Source: JALSRY01 sp964428275
GTDB taxonomy: Bacteria; Planctomycetota; Phycisphaerae; UBA1845; Fen-1342
Direction: 5' to 3'
Assembly: GCA_964428275.1 (NCBI GenBank)
Contig: CAYRXN010000131.1
Coordinates: forward strand, 1-20,363
DNA: 20,363 bases
Shown piece after piece: positions 6,657-14,461 of this stretch (positions are counted from its first letter, which is position 1; each line of letters opens with the position of its first letter). Made by a program: the position numbers and the translations under genes. The notes under the pieces were generated by a model. That model was not told the DNA's origin and made no database searches. It saw only the letters and a list, made by a program, of their open reading frames with translations.

Positions 6657-8678
6657 GTGTCCCCGGTGCGGTTTTCGGGTAAGCTGGCGAATGTGAACCC
6701 GCCCAGATCGTCCAAGCGGATCTACCAGACGTTTCGACGCGAGGCCTTCGGGCGCGACAGGCGCCCTGCGGAGGCTCCGCCGCCCGGCGCGGTCGGTTCC
6801 GCCGCCACGGCCCCGCGTGCCGACCGGCGCAGCTACATTCGCGAGTACGTCCGCTGGCTGCGGCCGTTTCGGTGGAAGATCGCGGGGGTCTTTACGCTGG
6901 CGCTGATCGCCGCCACGCTGAGCCTGATCCTCCCGCGGGCGACGATGTACATCATCGACCGCGTGCTGCCCGAGGCGAACGCCCATCTCCTGAACATGCT
7001 CGGCATCGGTCTGCTCGTCGTGATCCTCATCCAGCAGACCTGCGACCTGCTGCGTCACTGGAACACGGCCAAGCTCAACGCCCGGGTGGTGTTTCGGCTG
7101 CGCCAGCGGCTCTTCGAACACCTGCTCGATCTGCCGCTGCACGAGCTGGCCGCCATGAAGACCGGCGGCATCACCTCGCGTCTCTCCGGCGACGTGGACC
7201 TCGCCAGCGGCCTGGTCCAGATGGCCATCCTCACCCCCGGCGTCGCGATCGTGAAGGTCATCCTCACGATCATCATCCTGTTCTGGATCAGTTGGCAGAT
7301 GTCGCTGGCGGCGCTGCTGATCCTGCCGGTGATCGTCGCGCTCAACCTGGCCTATGTCCGCCGCATCCGCCCCATCTACCGCAGCATGCGTCAGGACCGC
7401 GCCGAGATCGGCGGCCGCGTCGTCGAGACCTTCGGCGGCATCCGCGTCGTGCGGGCGTTCGGACGCAAGCGCACCGAGGCCCTGCGATACGCGATCCGCC
7501 AGCACGTCATCATCCGCAAGCAGTTGTTCGCCCAACTGCTCCAGCAGGTGGTCTGGTCGGGCTGGGGGCTGCTCATCCCGCTGGCCGGGCTGGTCATCAT
7601 CTGGTTCGGGGGCCTGCTCTATCTCCGCGGCAGCGTGACCATCGGCGGGATCGTCGCGTTCCAGCTCTACCTCGGCATGCTGCTGATGCCGGTGTCGCTG
7701 ATCGTCAAGTCCTACGGCGAATTGCAGCAGGCGCTGGCCGCGCTCGAGCGGGTGTTCGACATTCTCCGCCGGCCGGCCGACATGCCCGACGCCCCGGACG
7801 CCCGGCCCGCCCCCGCGCGCGTCGAGCTGATCGAGTTCGACCACGTGACGTTCGCTTATCCGCGCATCGAGATTCCGCCCGCCCCGGCGGCCAACGGCAA
7901 CCGCGACAAGTCGCCCGCCGCGTTGCGGCCGGAGGAGCCGCCCGTCGCCGCGAGGTCCGGCGAAACGATCCTGCACGACTTTTCGCTGCGGGTTCCCGGC
8001 GGCGCCACGGTCGCGCTGGTCGGCCCCAGCGGAGCCGGCAAGACCACCGTGACCAACCTCGTCGCCCGCTTCTACGACCCCGACGAGGGTTCCATCCGGC
8101 TCAACGGCGTCGATCTGCGCCGCATCGAGTTGCGGGGGTATCGCCGGTTGCTCGGTCTGGTCCAGCAGGACGTGTTCCTCTTCGACGGCACGATCGCCGA
8201 GAACATCGCCTACGGCCGGCCCGGAACGACGCTGGAGCAGATCGAAGACGCCGCCCGCCAGGCCAACGCCCACGACTTCATCGTCGGTTTCCCCGAAGGC
8301 TACGAAACGCTGGTCGGCGAACGCGGCGTCCGGCTTTCCGGCGGGCAGGCCCAGCGGATCAGCATCGCCCGGGCGATCCTCGCCGACCCGCAAATCCTCA
8401 TCCTCGACGAAGCCACCAGCAACCTCGACTCGGAGAGCGAACAGCTCATCCAGGCTTCGATCGAGACGTTGCTGGCCGATCGCACGACGTTCGTGATCGC
8501 CCACCGGCTGTCCACCGTCGTCCGGGCCGACCTGATCGTGGTCATCGTCGGCGGCCGCATCATCGAATCGGGCACGCACCGCGAGCTGATGGAACGCGAC
8601 GGCACTTACCGCACGATGATCGAGCGTCAGCAGCGCGGCATGGCCGCCGAACTGGAAGCCGCCAACTGGCTGGCCTGA
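6657..8678 (+). CDS. MsbA-like ABC exporter (fused membrane and ATPase domains)
   Basis: This 673-residue half-transporter should dimerise in the inner membrane and move a lipid-like or hydrophobic substrate using ATP. Membrane segments lie at about 73-103, 112-128, 196-232, 302-322 and 329-350. The nucleotide-binding domain has Walker A GPSGAGKTT (456-464), Q-loop LVQQD (501-505), signature LSGGQ (560-564), Walker B ILILDE (580-585) and switch His616. A Pro-rich insertion (about 403-434) separates the first strand of the ATPase domain (FAYP) from the rest. The start is uncertain: GTG at 6657 or 6693 (the latter has GGGTAAG upstream); the first 55 residues are basic and low in conservation signal. 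It is the last gene of the acyl-assembly operon. The last 52 bp overlap the convergent nuclease gene. Confidence 0.93.
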   Translation: MSPVRFSGKLANVNPPRSSKRIYQTFRREAFGRDRRPAEAPPPGAVGSAATAPRADRRSYIREYVRWLRPFRWKIAGVFTLALIAATLSLILPRATMYIIDRVLPEANAHLLNMLGIGLLVVILIQQTCDLLRHWNTAKLNARVVFRLRQRLFEHLLDLPLHELAAMKTGGITSRLSGDVDLASGLVQMAILTPGVAIVKVILTIIILFWISWQMSLAALLILPVIVALNLAYVRRIRPIYRSMRQDRAEIGGRVVETFGGIRVVRAFGRKRTEALRYAIRQHVIIRKQLFAQLLQQVVWSGWGLLIPLAGLVIIWFGGLLYLRGSVTIGGIVAFQLYLGMLLMPVSLIVKSYGELQQALAALERVFDILRRPADMPDAPDARPAPARVELIEFDHVTFAYPRIEIPPAPAANGNRDKSPAALRPEEPPVAARSGETILHDFSLRVPGGATVALVGPSGAGKTTVTNLVARFYDPDEGSIRLNGVDLRRIELRGYRRLLGLVQQDVFLFDGTIAENIAYGRPGTTLEQIEDAARQANAHDFIVGFPEGYETLVGERGVRLSGGQAQRISIARAILADPQILILDEATSNLDSESEQLIQASIETLLADRTTFVIAHRLSTVVRADLIVVIVGGRIIESGTHRELMERDGTYRTMIERQQRGMAAELEAANWLA

Positions 8679-10765
8679 TCTCCGGGCGACGTTTCCCGCC
8701 GCTGGAGCGCTCGTGCCGCCCTGCCCAGGACGTCCATCACGTCGCGTGGCAACGGCGCCGCCGGCAGCTTGTCCCCGTGCTTCCGCGCGGGCGCAGCCGC
8801 GACCACCCCGTCGCAGTCGGCTGCGGCGGGCAGCGCTTCGAGGTGCAGCCCGCGGCCGGTCAGGCGAATCGCCGTGCGCGAACCGCAGCACGCCGGCATC
8901 ACCAGCCGACACCCCAGCAGCGCCGCCGCCCGCCGCAGCAGTACACCGTGGTCAAACGCGTTGCGCAACGTCTCCAGCATTTCGGGGCTGTGGGTCGCGT
9001 CACCGCCCGCCGCCGCCACCTGGGCCTGCGTGCGCGCGGAATCCTCGCCGCCGCGCAGCAGCGCGTCGCGCTGCGCAAGCCGCGCCGCGTATTTCTCCGG
9101 CTCGATCCGGCCGGCACACGGCCCGGCGCACAGCCCGTCGTAGTAGCGCTGGCACAGCCGACCCGCGTGCTGGCCGGCGAACAATCCGCCGTCGCGTGGT
9201 ACTTCGCCGTCCGGGCACTGGGCCGTTTGCCAGAATGCCGCCGCGGCCAGGGCCACGCGCTCGGCCGACATACGGCTGCGATAGGGTCCGAAACACGCGC
9301 CCCCGCGTGGCGGAACTTCTGCGACCTCCAGCGTTCCCCAGCCGCCAGGGGCCGCTTGCAGGTAGCAGTAGCGCTGCCACGAACGCAACTGCCGATTGAA
9401 CGGCGGCCGGTAGCGCCGGATCATCTCCGCCTCGACCAGCAGCGCTTCGAGGTCGCAGGCCGCCACGCGCACCACGACCCGCGCGATCCGCCGCGGCCAG
9501 CCCTCGTAGAAGCCGCCCGCGGCCCCGCCCCGCAGGTGGGCCGCGATGCGCGAGCGCACGTTTTGCGCCTTGCCGACATATAGCAGCCGCCGCTCGGCGT
9601 CCAGGCACGCATAGGTCCCGAACGTCCGGGGCAGCTCCTGCCGCCGCCCGATCGCAAACTCGCGCACGCGTCCGGCCGTTGCGCCCAGGGGCTCGAACAA
9701 GGCCGGCACGCGTCTCGCCCCGGCGCGCGTGACCGCTCCTCCGCCCGCGTTCCCCGGCACGATACGCACCTGCCGCATCGCGAGCTTGAGCAACACGTCC
9801 GGCCGCGTGGCGCGCAGCGACCGCGCCAGATCGAGCCCGCGCAACGTCTCCGCGCCGGCCGCTCCGGTCATGCGCAGCAGCGCGCAGGCCCCCAGCGGCA
9901 GGTCCATGACCAGGCGATGGGCCTCCGCGCGGATCTCCTCGCGCAAGCGCCCGCTCACGTCCATCGACACGACGACCATCGGCCGCACGCGGTGGGGCAG
10001 GAAGCGGTGGGTCAGCCTGCCGCCGTCCGCCTCGACGAGCACCACCCCCTTCGGCTCGTCACGCTCGGCGAACGTGATCCGTTCGGTCGAGCCGGCGTAC
10101 ACGATCGGCGGCCCCCCGGCGTGCGGCGACGCCAACACCTGATGGCGATGGATGTGTCCCGCGGCGACGTAGTCGAACCCGGCCGGCACGACCTCGCGCT
10201 CGACCACGTCTTCGCCGCTGCGAAAGCGGTATCCGGCCGGGCCGCAGCGGGCCGATTCGAATGTCTGGTGCACCGCGAGGATGTTCACGTCGGCGCGGGC
10301 CCGGGGCCATTCCGTCGCGCGCAGTGCATTGTGGAACTCCGCCGCGGCACGTTTGCGAATACACGGCACCGCCGCCACGGCGACGCGTGTGCCGCGCAAG
10401 CACAACCGGAGCGTTGCCGGCCCACCGACGACGTGCAGGTTGCGGTGCGCAAGCAGCAGCGACTCGGGCAGCACGCAGCGCTCGTGGTTGCCGGGCACGA
10501 TCACGACCGGCACGCCCTGCGCCGCCACGTCGAGCAGGGGCGTGATCGCAGCCGCGAGCGCGGCCTGGCTCGGGCGCGGGCGATCGAACAGGTCCCCGGC
10601 GTGGATGACCAGATCGACCTCGCCGCGCAGCGCCGGCGCGAGTCCCCGCCGATATCCCGCGACGATCTCGTCTCCGCGTCGCAGCCGCTCGTTGCGCGGC
10701 CGCGCGGGCAGGTCCACGCCGATGTGCGAATCGGCCAGGTGCAGGAATGCGAGTCCGCGGCTCAT
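8627..10765 (-). CDS. Fusion of Mre11/SbcD-type phosphoesterase and UvrC-type GIY-YIG domain
   Basis: One uninterrupted 712-residue frame carries two nuclease modules. Residues 1-250 have the metallophosphoesterase motifs in SbcD order: DSH (12-14), GDLFDR (57-62), GNHE (92-95), His166 and GHIH (203-206). Residues 260-340 resemble the SbcD capping region. Residues 380-460 match the UvrC GIY-YIG nuclease: GTY (383-385), YVGKAQN (396-402), Arg406 and Glu446 (EAEMIRRYRPPFN). Then FGPYRS (492-497) and Cys517, Cys538, Cys546 and Cys550 follow. The C-x7-C-x3-C spacing equals that of UvrC's reported Fe-S ligands. The UvrC RNase H-like half and helix-hairpin-helix are missing. The ATG at 10765 was chosen because the first phosphoesterase motif follows at once. 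It probably acts on DNA ends or branched or damaged DNA. Domain calls are strong; function is inferred. Confidence 0.88.
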   Translation of the reverse strand: MSRGLAFLHLADSHIGVDLPARPRNERLRRGDEIVAGYRRGLAPALRGEVDLVIHAGDLFDRPRPSQAALAAAITPLLDVAAQGVPVVIVPGNHERCVLPESLLLAHRNLHVVGGPATLRLCLRGTRVAVAAVPCIRKRAAAEFHNALRATEWPRARADVNILAVHQTFESARCGPAGYRFRSGEDVVEREVVPAGFDYVAAGHIHRHQVLASPHAGGPPIVYAGSTERITFAERDEPKGVVLVEADGGRLTHRFLPHRVRPMVVVSMDVSGRLREEIRAEAHRLVMDLPLGACALLRMTGAAGAETLRGLDLARSLRATRPDVLLKLAMRQVRIVPGNAGGGAVTRAGARRVPALFEPLGATAGRVREFAIGRRQELPRTFGTYACLDAERRLLYVGKAQNVRSRIAAHLRGGAAGGFYEGWPRRIARVVVRVAACDLEALLVEAEMIRRYRPPFNRQLRSWQRYCYLQAAPGGWGTLEVAEVPPRGGACFGPYRSRMSAERVALAAAAFWQTAQCPDGEVPRDGGLFAGQHAGRLCQRYYDGLCAGPCAGRIEPEKYAARLAQRDALLRGGEDSARTQAQVAAAGGDATHSPEMLETLRNAFDHGVLLRRAAALLGCRLVMPACCGSRTAIRLTGRGLHLEALPAAADCDGVVAAAPARKHGDKLPAAPLPRDVMDVLGRAARALQRRETSPGDQASQLAASSSAAMPRC

Positions 10766-10772
10766 GGCGGCG

Positions 10773-10778
10773 AATATA
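10773..10778 (-). promoter_or_regulatory. -10-like element for the fusion nuclease, leaderless geometry
   Basis: TATATT on the minus strand lies in the 38-nt gap after the upstream gene's stop, with exactly 7 nt (CGCCGCC) before the ATG at 10765. There is no ribosome-binding site. This spacing would place the transcription start on, or within a base or two of, the start codon. A -35 element is not evident. Confidence 0.45.
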
Positions 10779-10803
10779 CCGGCGGCGCCGTCCGACCGGA
10801 AGA

Positions 10804-12654
10804 CTATGTTCGCAATCTGTTTGGTTCCCCGTGGCGTCCGGCCGCCGGCACCGTCGTTGGAAAGCCGCCCAGCTCCGCGGCGCGCTTGCGATCGCTGGCT
10901 GCCTCGTCGTGACAGCCGGCGCGCTCGGCTGCGTCGGCCGCGAGGCGGTAGAGTTCCGCGTAGAAGACCGCCAGTTGCCGCTCGGCCTCGCCGGCCGGTG
11001 GCCGCTGGGGGCCGAGCGAGCGGACCACCGGCGGCTGATGGGCCAGGGCATCGCGCAGTATCGCAACCGCGGCGGCCGAGTCGCCGTATCGCGCCGCCTG
11101 GCGGAGCTTCACGGCGTAGTAAACCCGAAACCCGCTCTCGACGTCCGCCGGCCGCACGCGCGTCGTGCCGGGCGCCTCGACGCTGATCGTAAGGAGCATA
11201 CCCGCGCCCGTCGCCATCACGATCCCTGCCGACCGGCCCCACTTGCGCTGGCAAACCGCGCGTATGAGCGCCGCGCAGGTCAAGCCCGCGAAGGGAAGCA
11301 GCGCCGCCGCCAGGGGCAGCCGAAACCGCGCCAGGACCATGAACCCCACCAGCACGGCCAGGTTGGCGGCAACCAGCGCCAGCAGCGCCCCCACGCGAGC
11401 CCGTTGCCACACCGCCAGCACCATCCCCAACGCGCCCAGCGCCCACACCAGCCCGAAGGTCACGGGCAGCCGTCGCAACACGGACGAATAGACCTGGCCG
11501 TAGTACACGTTGGCGTTGTTGGGCTCCTCGAACGTACACATCACCGCCATCACCTTGATGCCGAGCAGGCGCAGGTAGTTCGCCGGCGACGGATGGGTCC
11601 TGAGCGTCTGGAACACCGTCGGGAGAAATGCTCCGCCGGTCTTGCCCAACACCCGGGCCGCGCTGTCGTAGTCCCATCCGACGTGCCCCGAGCGGGCCGC
11701 GTTCGACAGTGCGAAGGTAACCGCTCCACCGCTGGCGGTTCGCAGGGGCGGCGCTCCGACACGGATGTTCCGTCCGACGGCCGGGGCGAACCCGACCGCA
11801 CAACCCAATGCGAACACCGCCGCCCTTTTCGTCCGGTTCCGGCGCTTTCCGGGTGCCCCCAGCAGCGCCAGCCCCACCCCAACCGGCAGCATCAGCACAT
11901 GATGGGCCTTGAGCATCATCGCCACGCCGACGATGAGCCCCGCGGCGGCCCAGTCCAGCGACCGCTCCCGCCGGCGCGCCCGGTCGAACATCAGCACGAT
12001 CAGCAGGCCGAAGAAGGTAATCAGCGTTGTCCGCAGCAGCGTAAACTCATAGAACAGCAGCGGCGCATAGAGCAGCATCAGCAGTGCGGCAATCACGGCC
12101 GCCAAATCGCCGAAATGCCGCCGCGTGATGAAGTAGACCAGCAGGCCCGACGCCACGCCGATCAGATTCTGCAGCGCGTAGATCCAGCCGGCGGCCACGC
12201 CCAGCGCGGCGTAAACCGCGGCAAGCAGGTACGGATAGAGCGGATCCTGGTAGGTACCGCGCCCGCCGCACCACTGGCGCCAAAGTGCCGCGACCGGGTC
12301 ATCGGGGTGCGCCGCGACAATCGCCGCCCAGCGCCTCGGATAGTGCTCGGCGAACCTCTCGGCCACGCGGCGGTGCCAGAGGTGCTGTGGCGGATCGACA
12401 TGGGCCGACCAGCGATCGCCATCCATGATCGCGAGGGCCCACGCATGGAAGTAATTCATGTCCGTCTGTTCCCACTCGTAGAACCAGAAGCACGGGCTGG
12501 CGGCCAGCTCGACGAAGACGGCGATACGCAGGGTCAGCGCCAGCACGATCAGCCCGGCGACGGTGAGCCGCCGATGGGCCCGCAGCCACGATTCGAAGGG
12601 GGACTCCGCCGTCGGCGCCGCTGCCGCCGGTTCCGGTAAGTGAGACGTCATCAT
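10804..12654 (-). CDS. GT39/ArnT-like multi-pass membrane glycosyltransferase
   Basis: From the ATG at 12654 this is a 616-residue protein with a cytoplasmic Pro/Ala-rich start, a first membrane segment at about 32-49 and a loop rich in aromatic and acidic residues (FWFYEWEQTDMNYFH, Asp65). About ten further hydrophobic segments follow, including LLMLLYAPLLFYEF and FGLLIVLMF. The first-loop acidic residues and the repeated membrane segments fit GT-C fold transferases of the PMT/ArnT type, which use polyprenyl-phosphate sugars. The C-terminal 100 residues are helical and TPR-like (AVAILRDALAHQPP). The frame extends upstream to an ATG at 12843, but a TATAAT ends 7 nt before 12654, and the extra residues are Gly/Arg-rich with no domain. 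It probably glycosylates a lipid or protein on the periplasmic face. The substrate is unknown, and the GT39 call is moderate. Confidence 0.75.
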   Translation of the reverse strand: MMTSHLPEPAAAAPTAESPFESWLRAHRRLTVAGLIVLALTLRIAVFVELAASPCFWFYEWEQTDMNYFHAWALAIMDGDRWSAHVDPPQHLWHRRVAERFAEHYPRRWAAIVAAHPDDPVAALWRQWCGGRGTYQDPLYPYLLAAVYAALGVAAGWIYALQNLIGVASGLLVYFITRRHFGDLAAVIAALLMLLYAPLLFYEFTLLRTTLITFFGLLIVLMFDRARRRERSLDWAAAGLIVGVAMMLKAHHVLMLPVGVGLALLGAPGKRRNRTKRAAVFALGCAVGFAPAVGRNIRVGAPPLRTASGGAVTFALSNAARSGHVGWDYDSAARVLGKTGGAFLPTVFQTLRTHPSPANYLRLLGIKVMAVMCTFEEPNNANVYYGQVYSSVLRRLPVTFGLVWALGALGMVLAVWQRARVGALLALVAANLAVLVGFMVLARFRLPLAAALLPFAGLTCAALIRAVCQRKWGRSAGIVMATGAGMLLTISVEAPGTTRVRPADVESGFRVYYAVKLRQAARYGDSAAAVAILRDALAHQPPVVRSLGPQRPPAGEAERQLAVFYAELYRLAADAAERAGCHDEAASDRKRAAELGGFPTTVPAAGRHGEPNRLRT

Positions 12655-12661
12655 CGTTCGG

Positions 12662-12667
12662 ATTATA
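12662..12667 (-). promoter_or_regulatory. TATAAT -10 element placed for leaderless transcription
   Basis: A perfect TATAAT on the minus strand is followed by 7 nt (CCGAACG) and then the ATG at 12654. No Shine-Dalgarno sequence fits between them. There is no good -35 at 16-18 nt upstream (GGGGCG). The geometry is identical to that before the next gene in the same direction (10773-10778). Confidence 0.55.
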
Positions 12668-12810
12668 CGAGATGCGCCTTCGTTCGCCCCGTGGCACCGG
12701 CTGCAACCCTTGGTGGGCGCGCCGTGAACGCCGGGACCCCGCCGGTGAGATTCCCCGGAAACGCCAGCCCCGCCGGCGCCCCCCCCGCGGCCGGCGCGGG
12801 TGCCGGGTGC

Positions 12811-12839
12811 GTGACGGATTCGGCGGAGCATGGTACGCT
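12811..12839 (+). promoter_or_regulatory. Possible promoter of the aminopeptidase-folE-chaN genes
   Basis: GTGACG and TACGCT are separated by 17 nt, and TGG immediately precedes the -10, resembling an extended -10. The match to consensus is partial (about 4 of 6 and 3 of 6), so this is a candidate only. Confidence 0.35.
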
Positions 12840-12929
12840 TCACAACGATGATGTGCTGAATCCGCAGATTCGGTTTTCAGCAATCGGGTATCCAGCGGTC
12901 TTGTCTGGGCCAAGCAACCGGGAACCGAT

Positions 12930-14417
12930 ATGTCGAAAGACGGAACGCGATTCGAGTTTCACACCGGGCAGCGGGCCGGTGGCGGCAGTACACTGATCGT
13001 CCCGCTCGCCACGCAACCCAAACCGGCCATGCAGCTCGTCAGCCAGGTGGATGCGCTCTGCGACGACGCCGTCTCCGAGTTGCTCTCCGTCGGCGCCGCC
13101 GGACGCGAGGTCGGCACGCTGGCCCACACCACGCGCAGCGGCCTCTATCGGCGAATCGTCGTCGTCAATCTCGGCGAGGCCAAGCTCTGCCGGGCGCATC
13201 GCATCCGCAAGGCCGCGGCCTGCTGCGCCCGCTGGCTCATCGGCCAGCGGATCCGCTCGGCCACGCTCTGGATCGACGGGCTCTTTTCCGACGTCGTCGA
13301 ACGGCCCGTCTCGGAGTGGGCCTGCGGGATGGCGCTGGCGGGCTTTCGCTTCGCGCCCTACCGCGCGGCCGACGACGAGAAGCCGACCAGGATCCGCATC
13401 AAGGCCGCTTCCGGGGATCGGGCGTACCTCACCGCCAAGATGCCGCGCATCCGCGAGGCGGTGCGCCTGGCCGAATCGGTCAACTACGCCCGCTACCTCG
13501 CCCACCTGCCCGCCAACGTCATCAATCCGCAGACGCTGGCCGGCGAGGCCCGGCGGCTGGCCCGCCACAGCAAGCTCAAGTGCAGCGTTCTCGACTTCGC
13601 CGCCGTCAAACGCATGGGTATGGGCGGGCTGATGGCGGTCGGCGGCGGAGCGCAGCACAAGCCGTGCCTGATCCGGCTCGAATACCGCGGCGCACCGCGG
13701 TCGCGGGCCAACACCGTCCTGGTCGGCAAGGCGATCACGTTCGACACCGGCGGCTATTCGCTCAAGACGCCCGGCGGCATGGAAACCATGAAGTTCGACA
13801 AGTGCGGCGGGGCCACCGTCATGGCGATCCTGCGGGCCGTCGCCGATCTCAAACTGCACGCCAACGTGGTGGGGTTGATCGCCGCGGCGGAAAACATGGT
13901 TTCCGCCCAGTCGTACCGTCCGGGCGACATCCTCACGATGGCCAGCGGCAAGACCGTCGAGGTCACGAACACCGACGCCGAAGGCCGCCTCGTACTGGCC
14001 GACGCGCTCTGGTACGCCCAGAAACACTGCAAGCCGACCGCCCTGATCGACTTCGCCACGCTGACCGGCGGCGTGGTCACCGCGCTGGGCAAGGCGGCCG
14101 CCGGGCTGATGAGCAACGACGACGAGCTGTCGGCGGCGCTGGGCGAGTCGGGCCGGCGGACGCACGAGCGGCTCTGGCGCCTGCCCCTGTGGGACGACTA
14201 CCGCGAGCTCATCAAGGCCCAGGACGCCGACATCCAGAACTCGGGCAACAAGCGCCACGCCCACCCGATCGTGGGGGGCATCTTCCTCAAGGAATTCGTG
14301 GACCAGAAGGTTCCGTGGGCGCACATCGACATCGCCGGCCCGGCCACCGACGATTCGGGCAAACACGCCACCGGCTTCGGCGTTCGGCTGATTCTCGATT
14401 ACCTTCAGCGGCGCTGA
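12930..14417 (+). CDS. pepA: Leucyl aminopeptidase, M17 family
   Basis: This 495-residue enzyme removes N-terminal residues from peptides in the cytoplasm using two metal ions; the family is hexameric. The M17 signature NTDAEGRL is present (residues 347-354). Expected metal ligands are all there: Lys267, Asp272, Asp290, Asp349 and Glu351. The catalytic Lys279 (YSLK) and Arg353 are also present. The N-terminal 160 residues form the more variable macrodomain-like part (STLIVPLATQPKP, RRIVVVNLGE). Length is normal for the family. The ATG at 12930 has only a weak upstream purine stretch (CGGGAACC). It is followed 44 nt later by folE in the same direction, probably in one transcript. E. coli PepA also binds DNA in recombination and regulation; whether this one does cannot be told from sequence. 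Confidence 0.95.
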   Translation: MSKDGTRFEFHTGQRAGGGSTLIVPLATQPKPAMQLVSQVDALCDDAVSELLSVGAAGREVGTLAHTTRSGLYRRIVVVNLGEAKLCRAHRIRKAAACCARWLIGQRIRSATLWIDGLFSDVVERPVSEWACGMALAGFRFAPYRAADDEKPTRIRIKAASGDRAYLTAKMPRIREAVRLAESVNYARYLAHLPANVINPQTLAGEARRLARHSKLKCSVLDFAAVKRMGMGGLMAVGGGAQHKPCLIRLEYRGAPRSRANTVLVGKAITFDTGGYSLKTPGGMETMKFDKCGGATVMAILRAVADLKLHANVVGLIAAAENMVSAQSYRPGDILTMASGKTVEVTNTDAEGRLVLADALWYAQKHCKPTALIDFATLTGGVVTALGKAAAGLMSNDDELSAALGESGRRTHERLWRLPLWDDYRELIKAQDADIQNSGNKRHAHPIVGGIFLKEFVDQKVPWAHIDIAGPATDDSGKHATGFGVRLILDYLQRR

Positions 14418-14461
14418 GCGGCGGATTCCCACGCCGACGGCAGCGGGAGCAGCGAGCGATC

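Larger units (their letters stand above)
12655..12929. other. Divergent intergenic region with promoters for both flanking genes
   Basis: This 275-bp gap separates the membrane glycosyltransferase (minus) and the aminopeptidase (plus). It holds TATAAT at 12662-12667 on the minus strand. On the plus strand, GTGACG (12811-12816), a 17-nt spacer and TACGCT (12834-12839) preceded by TGG form a possible extended -10 promoter. If so, the aminopeptidase mRNA has a leader of about 85 nt. I see no conserved RNA structure or small gene. Confidence 0.45.

Noticed and set aside
3927..8912. Minus-strand open frame of about 1660 codons opposite the acyl-assembly operon
   Set aside because: It is antisense to five well-supported genes. 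Its composition (Arg/Gly/Asp/Val runs) is typical of the mirror of GC-rich codon use and it has no recognisable domain.
6872..9583. Plus-strand open frame of about 900 codons across the exporter and nuclease genes
   Set aside because: It runs through the exporter out of frame and then antisense to the nuclease. It has Arg/Pro/His-rich composition and no motif.
10766..11803. Upstream extension of the fusion nuclease frame by 346 codons
   Set aside because: It overlaps the glycosyltransferase on the same strand in another frame, and the phosphoesterase domain starts within the first ten residues after the ATG at 10765.
12655..12843. N-terminal extension of the membrane glycosyltransferase containing a C-x-x-C-H (haem c-like) motif
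   Set aside because: The extension is Gly/Arg-rich with no signal peptide, and a TATAAT lies inside it 7 nt before the next ATG. A single CSRCH is expected by chance.
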